Assembly: GCF_000003605.2 (NCBI RefSeq)
Contig: NW_003147060.1
Span: 1 to 26,734 of the forward strand
Origin: Saccoglossus kowalevskii
Taxonomy: Eukaryota; Hemichordata; Enteropneusta; Harrimaniidae
DNA: 26,734 nucleotides
Reading direction: 5' to 3'
In this document: positions 1 through 9,654 of the stretch, one piece after another
Layout of the letters: every line of letters starts with the position of its first letter
Position numbering within the stretch: the first letter of the stretch is position 1
Program-made: the position numbers and the translations under genes
Notes under the pieces: generated by a model
What the model was told of the DNA's origin: nothing
Database searches by the model: none
Seen by the model: only the letters and a program-made list of their open reading frames with translations

Positions 1-300
1 CAACACTGTGTTTTATGGCATGCAGTGTGTGCAACACCTGTGTTTTATGGCATTTCAGTGTGCGCAACACCTGTGTTTATGACATTGCAGTGTGTGCAAC
101 ACCTGTGTTTATGACATTGAAGTGTGTACAACACCTGTGTTTATGACATTGCTGTATGTACAAAATGCGTGTTTATGACATTGCAGTATGTACCATACCT
201 GTGTTTATGACATTGCAGTGTGTACAACACCTATGTTTTTGACATTGCAGTATGTGCCATACCTGTGTTTATGACATTGCATTATGTGCAACAGCTGTGT
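1..300. repeat. Atypical left-edge units of the array
   Basis: About nine units with the same period as the rest but with several variants I do not find elsewhere: 'ttttatggcatgcag', 'gcattgaagtgtg', 'gtacaaaatgcgtg', 'acctatgtttttgac' and 'gcattatgtgcaacagctg'. Most are of the 'tttatgacattgcag' class with 'gtgcaac' or 'gtaccat' linkers. The 'tgtgtaacacc' linker that dominates the rest is absent here. No long matching block was found elsewhere in the window. This may be an older or less homogenised part of the array, possibly nearer a boundary, but no flank is visible. Confidence 0.8.
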
Positions 301-844
301 TTATGACATTGTAGTATGTGCAACACCGGTGTTTATGACATTGTAGTATGTGCAATACCTGTGTTTATGACATTGCAATATGTACCATGCCCGTGTTTGT
401 GACATTACAGTGTGTACAACACCTGTGTGTATGACATTGCATTGTGTGCCATACCTGTGTTTATGGCATTGCAGTATGTGCAACACCAGTGTTTATGGCA
501 TTTCAGTGTTTGCAACACCTGTGTTTGTGACATTGCAGTGTATGTAACACCTGTGTTTATGACATTGCAGTGTGTGCAACACCTGTGTTTATGACATTGC
601 AGTGTGGCAACACCTGTGTTTATGACATCGCCGTATGTGTAACTTCTGTGTTTATGATTTTGCAGTGTGTTCAACACCGTGTTTGTGACATTGCAGTATG
701 TGTAACACCTGTGTTTGTGACATTGCAGTATGTGTAACACATGTGTATATGACATTGCAGTGTGTACAACATCTGTGTCTGTATCATTGCAGCATATGTA
801 ACACCTGTGTTTCTGACATTGCAGTATGTATAACACCTGTGTTT
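301..844. repeat. Block shared with 15.3, 16.5 and 20.1 kb
   Basis: This run begins with 'gtagtatgtgcaatacc' and 'caatatgtaccatg' units and continues through 'gcattgtgtgccatacc', 'ttatggcatttcag', 'gtggcaacacc', 'gacatcgccgtatg' and 'gatttt' units. The same order of variants recurs from about 15271, 16514 and 20106. The match to 20.1 kb continues past this block (330-1790 against 20135-21595, offset 19805). This copy reads 'gatttt' near 655 where the other three read 'gaattt', and 'aacttctg' where they read 'aactcctg', so it is the most separate member. It holds no gene. Confidence 0.85.
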
Positions 845-1055
845 GTGACATTGCAGTGTGTTCAACACCTGTGTTTCTGACATTGCAGTATATGTAACAC
901 CTGTGTTTGTGACATTGCAGTATGTGTAACACCTGTGTTTGTGACATTGTAGTATGTGCAACACCGGTGTTTATGACATTGTAGTATGTGCAATACCTGT
1001 GTTTATGACATTGCAATATGTGCCATGCCTGTGTTTGTGACATTGCAGTATGTGT

Positions 1056-1067
1056 AACACATGTGTT
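1056..1067. other. 12-bp perfect palindrome in the 'acacatg' unit class (example)
   Basis: The sequence aacacatgtgtt equals its own reverse complement. Its inner ten bases alternate purine and pyrimidine. It recurs wherever an 'acacat' unit end meets a 'gtgttt' unit start, many dozens of times through the window, always in the same phase of the unit. The commoner 'aacacctgtgtt' form is one step from the palindrome. No binding protein can be assigned from sequence alone. Confidence 0.8.
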
Positions 1068-1990
1068 TATGACATTGCAGTATGTACAACATCTGTGTCT
1101 GTATCATTGCAGTATATCATGTAACACCTGTGTTTCTGACATTGCAGTATGTGTAACACCTGTGTTTGTGACACTGCAGTGTGTTCAACACCTGTGTTTA
1201 TGACATAGCGGTATGTTTAACACCTGTGTTTGTGACATTGCAGTATGTGTCCACATGTGTTTGTGACATTGCAGTATGTGTAACACCTGTGTATGTGACA
1301 TTGCAGTATGTGTAACACCTGTGTTTGTGACATTGCAGTATATGTAACACATGTGTTTATGACATTGCAGTGTTTACAACTTCTGTGTCTGTATCAGTGC
1401 AGTATATGTAACACCTGTGTTTGTGACATTGCAGTATGTGTAACACCTGTGTTTGTGACATTGCAGTATGTGCCATGCCTGTGTTTGTGACATTACAGTG
1501 TGTGAAACACCTGAGTTTATGACATTGCAGTATGTGTAACACCTGTGTTTATGACATTGCAGTATGTGCCATGCCTGTGTTTGTGACATTACAGTGTGTA
1601 CAACACCTGTGTTTATGACATTGCAGTATGTGCGAAACTTGTGTGTATGACATTGCAGTGTGTGCCATACCTGTGTTTATGGCATTGCAGTATGTGCAAC
1701 ACCAGTGTTTATGACATTTCAGTGTTTGCAACACCTGTGTTTATAACATTGCAGTGTGTGCAACACCTGTGTTTATGACATTGCAGTGTGTAACACCTGT
1801 GTTTGTGACATTGCAGTATGTGTAACACATGTGTTTATGACATTGCAGTGTGTACAACATCTGTGTCTGTATCATTGCACTATATGTAACACCTGTGTTT
1901 CTGACATTGCAGTATGTGTAACACCTGTGTTTGTGACATTGCAGTGTGTTCAACACCTGTGTTTCTGACATTGCAGTATGTGTAACACAT

Positions 1991-2371
1991 GTGTTTATGA
2001 CATTGAGGTGTTTACAACGTCTGTGTCTGTATCAATGCAGTATATGTAACACCTGTGTTTGTGACATTGCAGTATGTGTAACACCTGTGTTTGTGACATT
2101 GCAGTATGTGTAACACCTGTGTTTGTGACATTGCAGTATGTGTAACACATGTGTTTGTGACATTGCAGTGTGTTCAACCTGTGTTTATGACATAGCGGTA
2201 TGTGTAACACCTGTGTTTCTGACATTGCAGTATGTGTAACACCTGTGTTTATGACATTGCAGTGTGTGCAACACCTGTGTTTATGACATTGCAGTGTGGC
2301 AACACCTTTATTTATGACATTGCAGTATGTGTAACACCTGTGTTTGTGACATTGCAGTATGTGTAACACAT
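1991..2371. repeat. 381-bp twelve-unit higher-order block, copy 1
   Basis: The block starts with the 'gacattgagg' unit carrying 'gtttacaacgtct'. It then has a 'gtatcaatgcagtatatg' unit, three 'tttgtgacattgcag' units, a 30-bp 'gttcaacctg' unit, a 'catagcggtatg' unit, a 'tttctgacattgcag' unit, two 'tttatgacattgcag' units (the second the 31-bp 'gtggcaac' form), a 'tttatttatg' unit and a final 'tttgtgacattgcag' unit ending 'acacat'. Twelve units minus 3 bp gives 381. The next unit repeats the 'gtttacaacgtct' marker at exactly 381 bp. In this copy the third 'tttgtg' unit ends 'acacatgtgtttgtg', unlike most others. Confidence 0.88.
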
Positions 2372-2599
2372 GTGTTTATGACATTGCAGTGTTTACAACG
2401 TCTGTGTCTGTATCAATGCAGTATATGTAACACCTGTGTTTGTGACATTGCAGTATGTGTAACACCTGTGTTTGTGACATTGCAGTATGTGTAACACATG
2501 TGTTTATGACATTGCAGTGTGTTCAACCTGTGTTTATGACATAGCGGTATGTGTAACACCTGTGTTTCTGACATTGCAGTATGTGTAACACCTGTGTTT

Positions 2600-4354
2600 A
2601 TGACATTGCAGTGTGTTCAACACCTGTGTTTCTGACATTGCAGTATATGTAACACCTGTGTTTGTGACATTGCAGTATGTGTAACACCTGTGTTTGTGAC
2701 ATTGTAGTATGTGAAACACCGGTGTTTATGACATTGTAGTATGTGCAATACCTGTGTTTATGACATTGCAATATGAGCCATGCCTGTGTTTGTGACATTG
2801 CAGTATGTGTAACACATGTGTTTATGACATTGCAGTGTGTACAACATCTGTGTCTGTATCATTGCAGTATATCATGTAACACCTGTGTTTCTGACATTGC
2901 AGTATGTGTAACACCTGTGTTTGTGACACTGCAGTGTGTTCAACACCTGTGTTTATGACATAGCGGTATGTTTAACACCTGTGTTTGTGACATTGCAGTA
3001 TGTGTCCACATGTGTTTGTGACATTGCAGTATGTGTAACACCTGTGTATGTGACATTGCAGTATGTGTAACACCTGTGTTTGTGACATTGCAGTATATGT
3101 AACACATGTGTTTATGACATTGCAGTGTTTACAACTTCTGTGTCTGTATCAGTGCAGTATATGTAACACCTGTGTTTGTGACATTGCAGTATGTGTAACA
3201 CCTGTGTTTGTGACATTGCAGTATGTGCCATGCCTGTGTTTGTGACATTACAGTGTGTGAAACACTTGAGTTTATGACATTGCAGTATGTGTAACACCTG
3301 TGTTTATGACATTGCAGTATGTGCCATGCCTGTGTTTGTGACATTACAGTGTGTACAACACCTGTGTTTATGACATTGCAGTATGTGCGAAACTTGTGTG
3401 TATGACATTGCAGTGTGTGCCATACCTGTGTTTATGGCATTGCAGTATGTGCAACACCAGTGTTTATGACATTTCAGTGTTTGCAACACCTGTGTTTATA
3501 ACATTGCAGTGTGTGCAACACCTGTTTTTATGACATTGCAGTGTGTAACACCTGTGTTTGTGACATTGCAGTATGTGTAACACATGTGTTTATGACATTG
3601 CAGTGTGTACAACATCTGTGTCTGTATCATTGCACTATATGTAACTCCTGTGTTTCTGACATTGCAGTATGTGTAACACCTGTGTTTGTGACATTGCAGT
3701 GTGTTCAACACCTGTGTTTCTGACATTGCAGTATGTGTAACACATGTGTTTATGACATTGAGGTGTTTACAACGTCTGTGTCTGTATCAATGCAGTATAT
3801 GTAACACCTGTGTTTGTGACATTGCAGTATGTGTAACACCTGTGTTTGTGACATTGCAGTATGTGTAACACCTGTGTTTGTGACATTGCAGTATGTGTAA
3901 CACATGTGTTTATGACATTGCAGTGTGTTCAACCTGTGTTTATGACATAGCGGTATGTGTAACACCTGTGTTTCTGACATTGCAGTATGTGTAACACCTG
4001 TGTTTATGACATTGCAGTGTGTGCAACACCTGTGTTTATGACATTGCAGTGTGGCAACACCTTTATTTATGACATTGCAGTATGTGTAACACCTGTGTTT
4101 GTGACATTGCAGTATGTGTAACACATGTGTTTATGACATTGCAGTGTTTACAACGTCTGTGTCTGTATCAATGCAGTATATGTAACACCTGTGTTTGTGA
4201 CATTGCAGTATGTGTAACACCTGTGTTTGTGACATTGCAGTATGTGTAACACATGTGTTTATGACATTGCAGTGTGTTCAACCTGTGTTTATGACATAGC
4301 GGTATGTGTAACACCTGTGTTTCTGACATTGCAGTATGTGTAACACCTGTGTTT
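2600..4354. repeat. 1755-bp tandem duplication, copy 2
   Basis: Second copy of 845-2599. By eye only a handful of substitutions separate the copies. They include 'gtgaaacacc' for 'gtgcaacacc' near 2713, 'atatgagcc' for 'atatgtgcc' near 2776, g for a at 2837, 'acttgag' for 'acctgag' near 3265, 'cctgttttta' for 'cctgtgttta' near 3524, and 'gtaactcc' for 'gtaacacc' near 3645. This is well below one percent, far less than the divergence among neighbouring 32-bp units, so the duplication is recent relative to the array. Its last ~539 bp are duplicated again just downstream. Confidence 0.9.
3746..4126. repeat. 381-bp higher-order block, copy 2
   Basis: Same unit order and length as the copy at 1991, from which it derives by the 1755-bp duplication. 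The marker 'gtttac' lies at 3765 and recurs at 4146. Here the unit after the run of 'tttgtg' units reads 'acacatgtgtttatg', as in most copies. Confidence 0.88.
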
Positions 4355-4882
4355 GTGACATTGCAGTATGTGTAACACCTGTGTTTGTGACATTGCAGTA
4401 TGTGTAACAACTGTGTTTGTGACATTGCAGTATGTGTAACACATGTGTTTATGACATTGCAGTGTGTTCAACCTGTGTTTATGACATAGCGGTATGTGTA
4501 ACACCTGTGTTTCTGACATTGCAGTATGTGTAACACCTGTGTTTATGACATTGCAGTGTGTGCAACACCTGTGTTTATGACATTGCAGTGTGGCAACACC
4601 TTTATTTATGACATTGCAGTATGTGTAACACCTGTGTTTGTGACATTGCAGTATGTGTAACACATGTGTTTATGACATTGCAGTGTTTACAACGTCTGTG
4701 TCTGTATCAATGCAGTATATGTAACACCTGTGTTTGTGACATTGCAGTATGTGTAACACCTGTGTTTGTGACATTGCAGTATGTGTAACACATGTGTTTA
4801 TGACATTGCAGTGTGTTCAACCTGTGTTTATGACATAGAGGTATGTGTAACACCTGTGTTTCTGACATTGCCGTATGTGTAA
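4344..4882. repeat. 539-bp tandem repeat of 3805-4343
   Basis: The order of variants from 3805 recurs from 4344 with a constant offset of 539 bp, which is 17 units minus 5 bp. Both copies carry the 30-bp 'gttcaacctg' unit, the 'catagcggtatg' unit, the 'gtggcaacacctttatttatg' region and the 'gtttacaacgtctg' unit. One visible difference is 'gtaacaactg' near 4407 for 'gtaacacctg'. The repeat overlaps the end of the 1755-bp duplication, so it records a later, nested event. It holds no gene. Confidence 0.8.
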
Positions 4883-5094
4883 CACCTGTGTTTATGACAT
4901 TGCAGTGTGTGCAACACCTGTGTTTATGACATTGCAGTGTGGCAACACCTTTATTTATGACATTGCCGTATGTGTAACTCCTGTGTTTATGATTTTGCAG
5001 TGTGTTCAACACCGTGTTTGTGACATTGCAGTATGTGTAACACCTGTGTTTGTGACATTGCAGTATGTGTAACACCTGTGTTTATGACATTGCT
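4883..5094. repeat. Cassette with the 'gattttgcag' unit
   Basis: About seven units linking the 539-bp repeat to the next block. In order they show two 'tttatgacattgcag' units, the 31-bp 'gtggcaacacc' unit, a 'tttatttatgacattgccg' unit, the 'gattttgcag' unit near 4991 with 'caacaccgtg', then ordinary 'tttgtgacattgcag' units. The same order is seen near 10544 and 14553. No gene or other element is visible. Confidence 0.8.
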
Positions 5095-5985
5095 GTGTGT
5101 ACAACATCTGTGTCTGTGTCATTGCAGTATGTTTAACACCTGTGTTTGTGACATTGCTGTATGTGTAACACATGTGTTTATGACATTGCAGTGTGTTCAA
5201 CCTGTGTTTATGACATAGCGGTATGTGTAACACCTGTGTTTCTGACATTGCAGTATGTGTAACACCTGTATTTATAACATTGCAGTATGTGCAACACCAG
5301 TGTTTATGATATTGCAGTGTGTGCAACACCTGTGTTTATGACATTACAGTGTGTGTAACACCTGTGTTTGTGACATTGCAGTGTGTGCAACACCTGTGTT
5401 CATTACATTGCGATGTATGCAACGCCTGTGTTTATGGCATTGCAATGTGTGCAACACCTGTGTTTGTGACATTGCAGTATGTGTAACACCTGTATCTGTG
5501 TCATTGCTGTATGTACAACAACAGTGTTTATGACATTGCAGTGTGTGCAACACCTGTGTTTATGACATTACAGTGTGTGCAGCACCTGTGTTTATGACAT
5601 TGCAGTGTATGTAACACCTGTGTTTATGACATTGCAATGTGTGCAACACCTGTGTTTATGACATTGCAGTGTGGCAACACCTGTGTTTATGACGTTGCCG
5701 TATGTGTAACTCCTGTGTTTATGATTTTGCAGTGTGTTCAACACCGTGTTTGTGACATTGCAGTATGTGTAACACCTGTGTTTGTGACATTGCAGTATGT
5801 GCAACACATGTGTTTATGACATTGCAGTGTGTACAACACCTGTGTCTGTATCATTGCAGTATATGTAACACCTGTGTTTCTGACATTGCAGTATGTGTAA
5901 CACCTGTGTTTGTGACACTGCAGTGTGTTCAACACCTGTGTGTATGACATAGCGGTATGTTTAACACCTGTGTTTGTGACATTGC
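5095..5985. repeat. About 890-bp block repeated at 22543-23433
   Basis: This block matches 22543-23433 at an offset of about 17,448 bp. Both copies carry otherwise rare variants in the same order: 'gtgtctgtgt(c/t)attgcag', 'tgtatttataac', 'gtttatgatattgc', 'gttcattacattgcgatg', and 'tgtatctgtgtcattg' followed by 'gtacaacaacagtg'. The distant copy lacks one base near 22650 ('ctgtgttatgac'), shifting the offset by one. The rare variants make common descent of the whole block certain, rather than chance similarity of units. Confidence 0.85.
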
Positions 5986-6475
5986 AGTATGTGTCCACAT
6001 GTGTTTGTGACATTGCAGTATGTGTAACACCTGTGTATGTGACATTGCAGTATGTGTAACACCTGTGTTTGTGACATTGCAGTATATGTAACACATGTGT
6101 TTATGACATTGCAGTGTTTACAACATCTGTGTCTGTATCAATGCAGTATATGTAACACCTGTGTTTGTGACATTGCAGTATGTGTAACACCTGTGTTTGT
6201 GACATTGCAGTATGTGCCATGCCTGTGTTTGTGACATTACAGTGTGTGAAACACCTGTGTTTATGACATTGCAGTATGTGTAACACCAGTGTTTATGACA
6301 TTGCAGTGTGTGCCATGCCTGTGTTTGTGACAATACAGTGTGTACAACACCTGTGTTTATGACATTGCAGTATGTGCGAAACTTGTGTGTATGACATTGC
6401 AGTGTGTGCCATACCTGTGTTTATGGCATTGCAGTATGTGCAACACCAGTGTTTATGACATTTCAGTGTTTGCAA
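5940..6475. repeat. Block shared with 21001-21536 and about 11896-12300
   Basis: The order 'catagcggtatgttt', 'tgtgtccacatg', 'gtgtatgtgac', 'gtttacaacatctg', 'gtgccatgcc', 'gtgtgaaacacc', 'gcgaaacttg', 'ttatggcattgcag' matches 21001-21536 at an offset of 15,061 bp. Its first part also matches about 11896-12241 at an offset of 5956 bp. That second relation extends left to about 5575 (11531). The block therefore belongs to at least three duplication families at once. It holds no gene. Confidence 0.8.
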
Positions 6476-6719
6476 CACCTGTGTTTGTGACATTGCAGTG
6501 TATGTAACACCTGTGTTTATGACATTGCAGTGTGTGCAACACCTGTGTTTATGACATTGCAGTGTGGCAACACCTGTGTTTTATGACATTGCCGTATGTG
6601 TAACTCCTGTATTTATGATTTTGCAGTGTGTTCAACACCGTGTTTGCGACATTGCAGTATGTGTAAACACATGTGTTTATGACATTGCAGTGTGTACAAC
6701 ATCTGTGTCTGTATCATTG
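6476..6719. repeat. Diverged units with single-base insertions
   Basis: About eight units leading into the 256-bp doublet. Two carry an extra base in a homopolymer: 'gttttatgac' near 6571 and 'gtgtaaacacatg' near 6664. The 'gattttgcag' unit lies near 6617 and is followed by 'caacaccgtgtttgcgac'. The stretch matches about 7726-7913 apart from the extra bases. Nothing else is visible. Confidence 0.75.
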
Positions 6720-7231
6720 CAGCATATGTAACACCTGTGTTTCTGACATTGCAGTATGTATAACACCTGTGTTTGTGACATTGCAGTGTGTTCAACACCT
6801 GTGTTTCTGACATTGCAGTATATGTAACACCTGTGTTTGTGACATTGCAGTATGTGTATCACCTGTGTTTGTGACATTGTAGTATGTGCAACACTGGTGT
6901 TTATGACATTGTAGTATGTGCAATACCTGTGTTTATGACATTGCAATATGTGCCATGCCTGTGTTTCTGACATTGCAGCATATGTAACACCTGTGTTTCT
7001 GACATTTCAGTATGTGTAACACCTGTGTTTGTGACATTGCAGTGTGTTCAACACCTGTGTTTCTGACATTGCAGTATATGTAACACCTGTGTTTGTGACA
7101 TTGCAGTATGTGTAACACCTGTGTTTGTGACATTGTAGTATGTGCAACACCGGTGTTTATGACATTGTAGTATGTGCAATACCTGTGTTTATGACATTGC
7201 AATATGTGCCATGCCTGTGTTTGTGACATTG
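6720..7231. repeat. 256-bp tandem doublet (8 units each)
   Basis: The segment 6720-6975 is followed directly by a second copy at 6976-7231 with an offset of 256 bp, exactly eight 32-bp units. Each copy starts at an 'agcatatgtaacacc' unit and ends at 'caatatgtgccatgcc'. Small differences include 'gtgtatcacc' against 'gtgtaacacc' and 'acactggtg' against 'acaccggtg'. The exact unit multiple fits unequal exchange in register. Confidence 0.85.
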
Positions 7232-7600
7232 CAGTATGTGTAACACATGTGTTTATGACATTGCAGTGTGTACAACATCTGTGTCTGTATCATTGCAGTA
7301 TATCATGTAACACCTGTGTTTCTGACATTGCAGTATGTGTAACACCTGTGTTTGTGACACTGCAGTGTGTTCAACACCTGTGTTTATGACATAGCGGTAT
7401 GTTTAACACCTGTGTTTGTGACATTGCAGTATGTGTCCACATGTGTTTGTGACATTGCAGTATGTGTAACACCTGTATATGTGACATTGCAGTATGTGTA
7501 ACACCTGTGTTTGTGACATTGCAGTATATGTAACACATGTGTTTATGACATTGCAGTGTTTACAACATCTGTGTCTGTATCAATGCAGTATATGTAACAC
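7204..7600. repeat. Block shared with 1018, 2773 and 20823
   Basis: The order of the 35-bp 'atatcatgtaac' unit, 'gacactgcag', 'catagcggtatgttt', 'tgtgtccacatg' and 'gtttacaacatctg' repeats that starting at 1018 (offset 6186), 2773 (offset 4431) and 20823 (offset 13,619). It shares 'gtttacaacatct' with the 21-kb copy, whereas the copies at 1.4 and 3.1 kb read 'acaacttct'. It is therefore closer to the 21-kb copy at that site. No gene is visible. Confidence 0.8.
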
Positions 7601-8060
7601 CTGTGTTTATGACATTGCAGTATGTGCGAAACTTGTGTGTATGACATTGCAGTGTGTGCCATACATGTGTTTATGGCATTGCAGTATGTGCAACACCAGT
7701 GTTTATGACATTTCAGTGTTTGCAACACCTGTGTTTGTGACATTGCAGTGTATGTAACACCTGTGTTTATGACATTGCAGTGTGTGCAACACCTGTGTTT
7801 ATGACATTGCAGTGTGGCAACACCTGTGTTTATGACATTGCCGTATGTGTAACTCCTGTATTTATGATTTTGCAGTGTGTTCAACACAGTGTTTGCGACA
7901 TTGCAGTATGTGTAACACCTGTGTTTGTGACATTGCAGTATGTGTAACACATGTGTATATGACATTGCAGTGTGTACAACATCTGTGTCTGTATCATTGC
8001 AGTATATGTAACACCTGTGTTTCTGACATAGCAGTATGTGTAACACCTGTGTTTGTGACA
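7600..8060. repeat. Composite of 6.4-kb-like and 0.7-kb-like units
   Basis: 7600-7913 matches 6350-6664 (offset about 1250) from the 'gcgaaacttg' unit through the 'gattttgcag' unit. 7900-8030 matches about 690-820 and shares the rare 'atgtgtatatgac' variant (741 and 7951). A change of best match within one unit near 7910 suggests a recombination joint. It holds no gene. Confidence 0.7.
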
Positions 8061-9368
8061 TTGCAGTGTGTTCAACACCTGTGTTTCTGACATTGCAGTA
8101 TGTGTAACACCTGTGTTTGTGACATTGCAGTGTGTGTAACACATGTGTTTATGACATTGAGGTGTTTACAATGTCTGTGTCTGTATCAATGCAGTATATG
8201 TAACACCTGTGTTTGTGACATTGCAGTATGTGTAAATCCTGTGTTTGTGACATTGCAGTATGTGTAACACCTGTGTTTGTGACATTGCAGTATGTGTAAC
8301 ACATGTGTTTATGACATTGCAGTGTGTTCAACCTGTGTTTATGACATAGCGGTATGTGTAACACCTGTGTTTCTGACATTGCAGTATGTGTAACACCTGT
8401 GTTTATGACATTGCAGTGTGTGCAACACCTGTGTTTATGACATTGCAGTTTGGCAACACCTTTATTTATGACATTGCAGTATGTGTAACACCTGTGTTTG
8501 TGACATTGCAGTATGTGTAACACATGTGTTTATGACATTGCAGTGTTTACAACGTCTGTGTCTGTATCAATGCAGTATATGTAACACCTGTGTTTGTGAC
8601 ATTGCAGTATGTGTAACACCTGTGTTTGTGACATTGCAGTATGTGTAACACATGTGTTTATGACATTGCAGTGTGTTCAACCTGTGTTTATGACATAGCG
8701 GTATGTGTAACACCAGTGTTTCTGACATTGCAGCATGTGTAACACCTGTGTTTATGACATTGCAGTGTGTGCAACACCTATGTTTATGACATTCCAGTGT
8801 GGCAACACCTTTATTTATGACATTGCCGTATGTGTAACTCCTGTGTTTATGATTTTGCAGTGTGTTCAACACCGTGTTTGTGACATTGCAGTATGTGTAA
8901 CACATGTGTTTATGACATTGCAGTGTGTACAACATCTGTGTCTGTATCATTGCAGTATATGTAACACCTGTGTTTCTGACATTGCAGTATGTGTAACACC
9001 TGTGTTTGTGACATTGCAGTGTGTTCAACACCTGTGTTTATGACATAGCGGTATGTTTAACACCTGTGACTGTGATATTGCAGTATATGTGACACATGTG
9101 TTTATGACATTGCAGTGTTTACAACATCTGTGTCTGTATCAATGCAGTATATGTAACAGCTGTGTTTGTGACATTGCAGTATGTGTAACACCTGTGTTTG
9201 TGACATTGCAGTATGTGTAACACATGTGTTTGTGACATTGCAGTATGTGTAACACCTGTGTTTGTGAAATTGCAGTATGTGTAACACCTGTGTTTATGAC
9301 ATTGCTGTGTGTACAACATCTGTGTCTGTGTCATTGCAGTATGTTTAACACCTGTGTTTGTGACATTG
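8060..9368. repeat. About 1.3-kb block repeated at 23845-25153
   Basis: This block matches 23845-25153 at a constant offset of 15,785 bp. It includes a 381-bp twelve-unit block, a 'gattttgcag' cassette, the rare 'ctgtgactgtga(t/c)attgcag' unit near 9066, a 'tatatgtgacacatg' unit and a 'tttgtgaaattgcag' unit. Differences include 'aatgtct' at 8170 against 'aacgtct' in the distant copy, and 'gtaaatcctg' near 8233. No length change was noticed. The constant offset over 1.3 kb shows one segmental event. Confidence 0.85.
8145..8525. repeat. 381-bp higher-order block, copy 3
   Basis: Same order and length. It carries 'acaatgtct' in the marker instead of 'acaacgtct', 'gtaaatcctg' near 8233 and 'gcagtttggcaac' near 8448. 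The marker recurs 381 bp downstream (8164 and 8545). Confidence 0.88.
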
Positions 9369-9654
9369 CTGTATGTGTAACACATGTGTTTATGACATTG
9401 CAGTGTGTTCAACCTGTGTTTATGACATAGCGGTATGTGTAACACCTGTGTTTATGACATTGTAGTATGTGCAATACCTGTGTTTATGACATTGCAATAT
9501 GTGCCATGCCTGTGTTTGTGACATTGCAGCATATGTAACACCTGTGTTTCTGACATTGCAGTATGTGTAACACCTGTGTTTGTGACATTGCAGTGTGTTC
9601 AACACCTGTGTTTATGACATTGCAGTGTGGCAACACCTGTGTTTATGACATTGC
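9369..9654. repeat. Junction region between 16.5-kb-like and 17.2-kb-like units
   Basis: Up to about 9440 the units follow those of 16463-16534 (the block 9043-9440 matches 16137-16534, offset 7094). From about 9455 to 9625 they follow 17187-17357 (offset 7732), with 'gtagtatgtgcaatacc', 'caatatgtgccatgcc' and 'cagcatatgtaac'. Two successive 'gtggcaacacc' units close the stretch near 9627 and 9659. No gene is visible. Confidence 0.7.

Larger units (their letters stand above)
845..2599. repeat. 1755-bp tandem duplication, copy 1
   Basis: Copy 1 of a direct duplication whose second copy follows immediately (2600-4354). The offset is 1755 bp throughout and no length change was seen between copies. 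1755 is 55 units minus 5 bp, the deficit coming from internal short units. It contains a 35-bp unit ('atatcatgtaac', near 1110), the 'tgtgtccacatg' unit near 1247, 'gcgaaacttg' near 1633, and a 381-bp twelve-unit block at 1991. The left boundary is uncertain by about one unit because the variants converge gradually. Confidence 0.9.

Noticed and set aside
655-700. Splice-acceptor-like 'gtttatgattttgcag' and donor-like 'gcggtatgtg' motifs as exon boundaries
   Set aside because: Such short matches recur at every copy of the unit variants. The pyrimidine tract is weak, and no coding or unique sequence lies between them.
405-1043. 212-codon open frame on the minus strand, and similar frames of 100-199 codons at 7543-8142, 9775-10332 and 25973-26536, as protein genes
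   Set aside because: All are runs through the 32-bp unit, show a 32-residue period caused by three-frame cycling, and have start and stop points set by unit variants. There is no unique domain, no consistent start context and no flanking gene structure. Equivalent frames occur on both strands and at every duplicate block.
405-1043. Cys/His spacing in the minus-strand peptide (C, H, H, C within ten residues) as a zinc finger
   Set aside because: The residues come from the TGC/TGT and CAC/CAA codons forced by the DNA repeat. The spacing does not match a known finger, and the same DNA read in the next unit gives a different peptide.
3765-4146. The 381-bp period as the basic tandem unit of the array
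   Set aside because: Seven copies exist, but they are separated by 985 to 8310 bp of differently ordered units. 381 bp is one higher-order word rather than a uniform period for the window.
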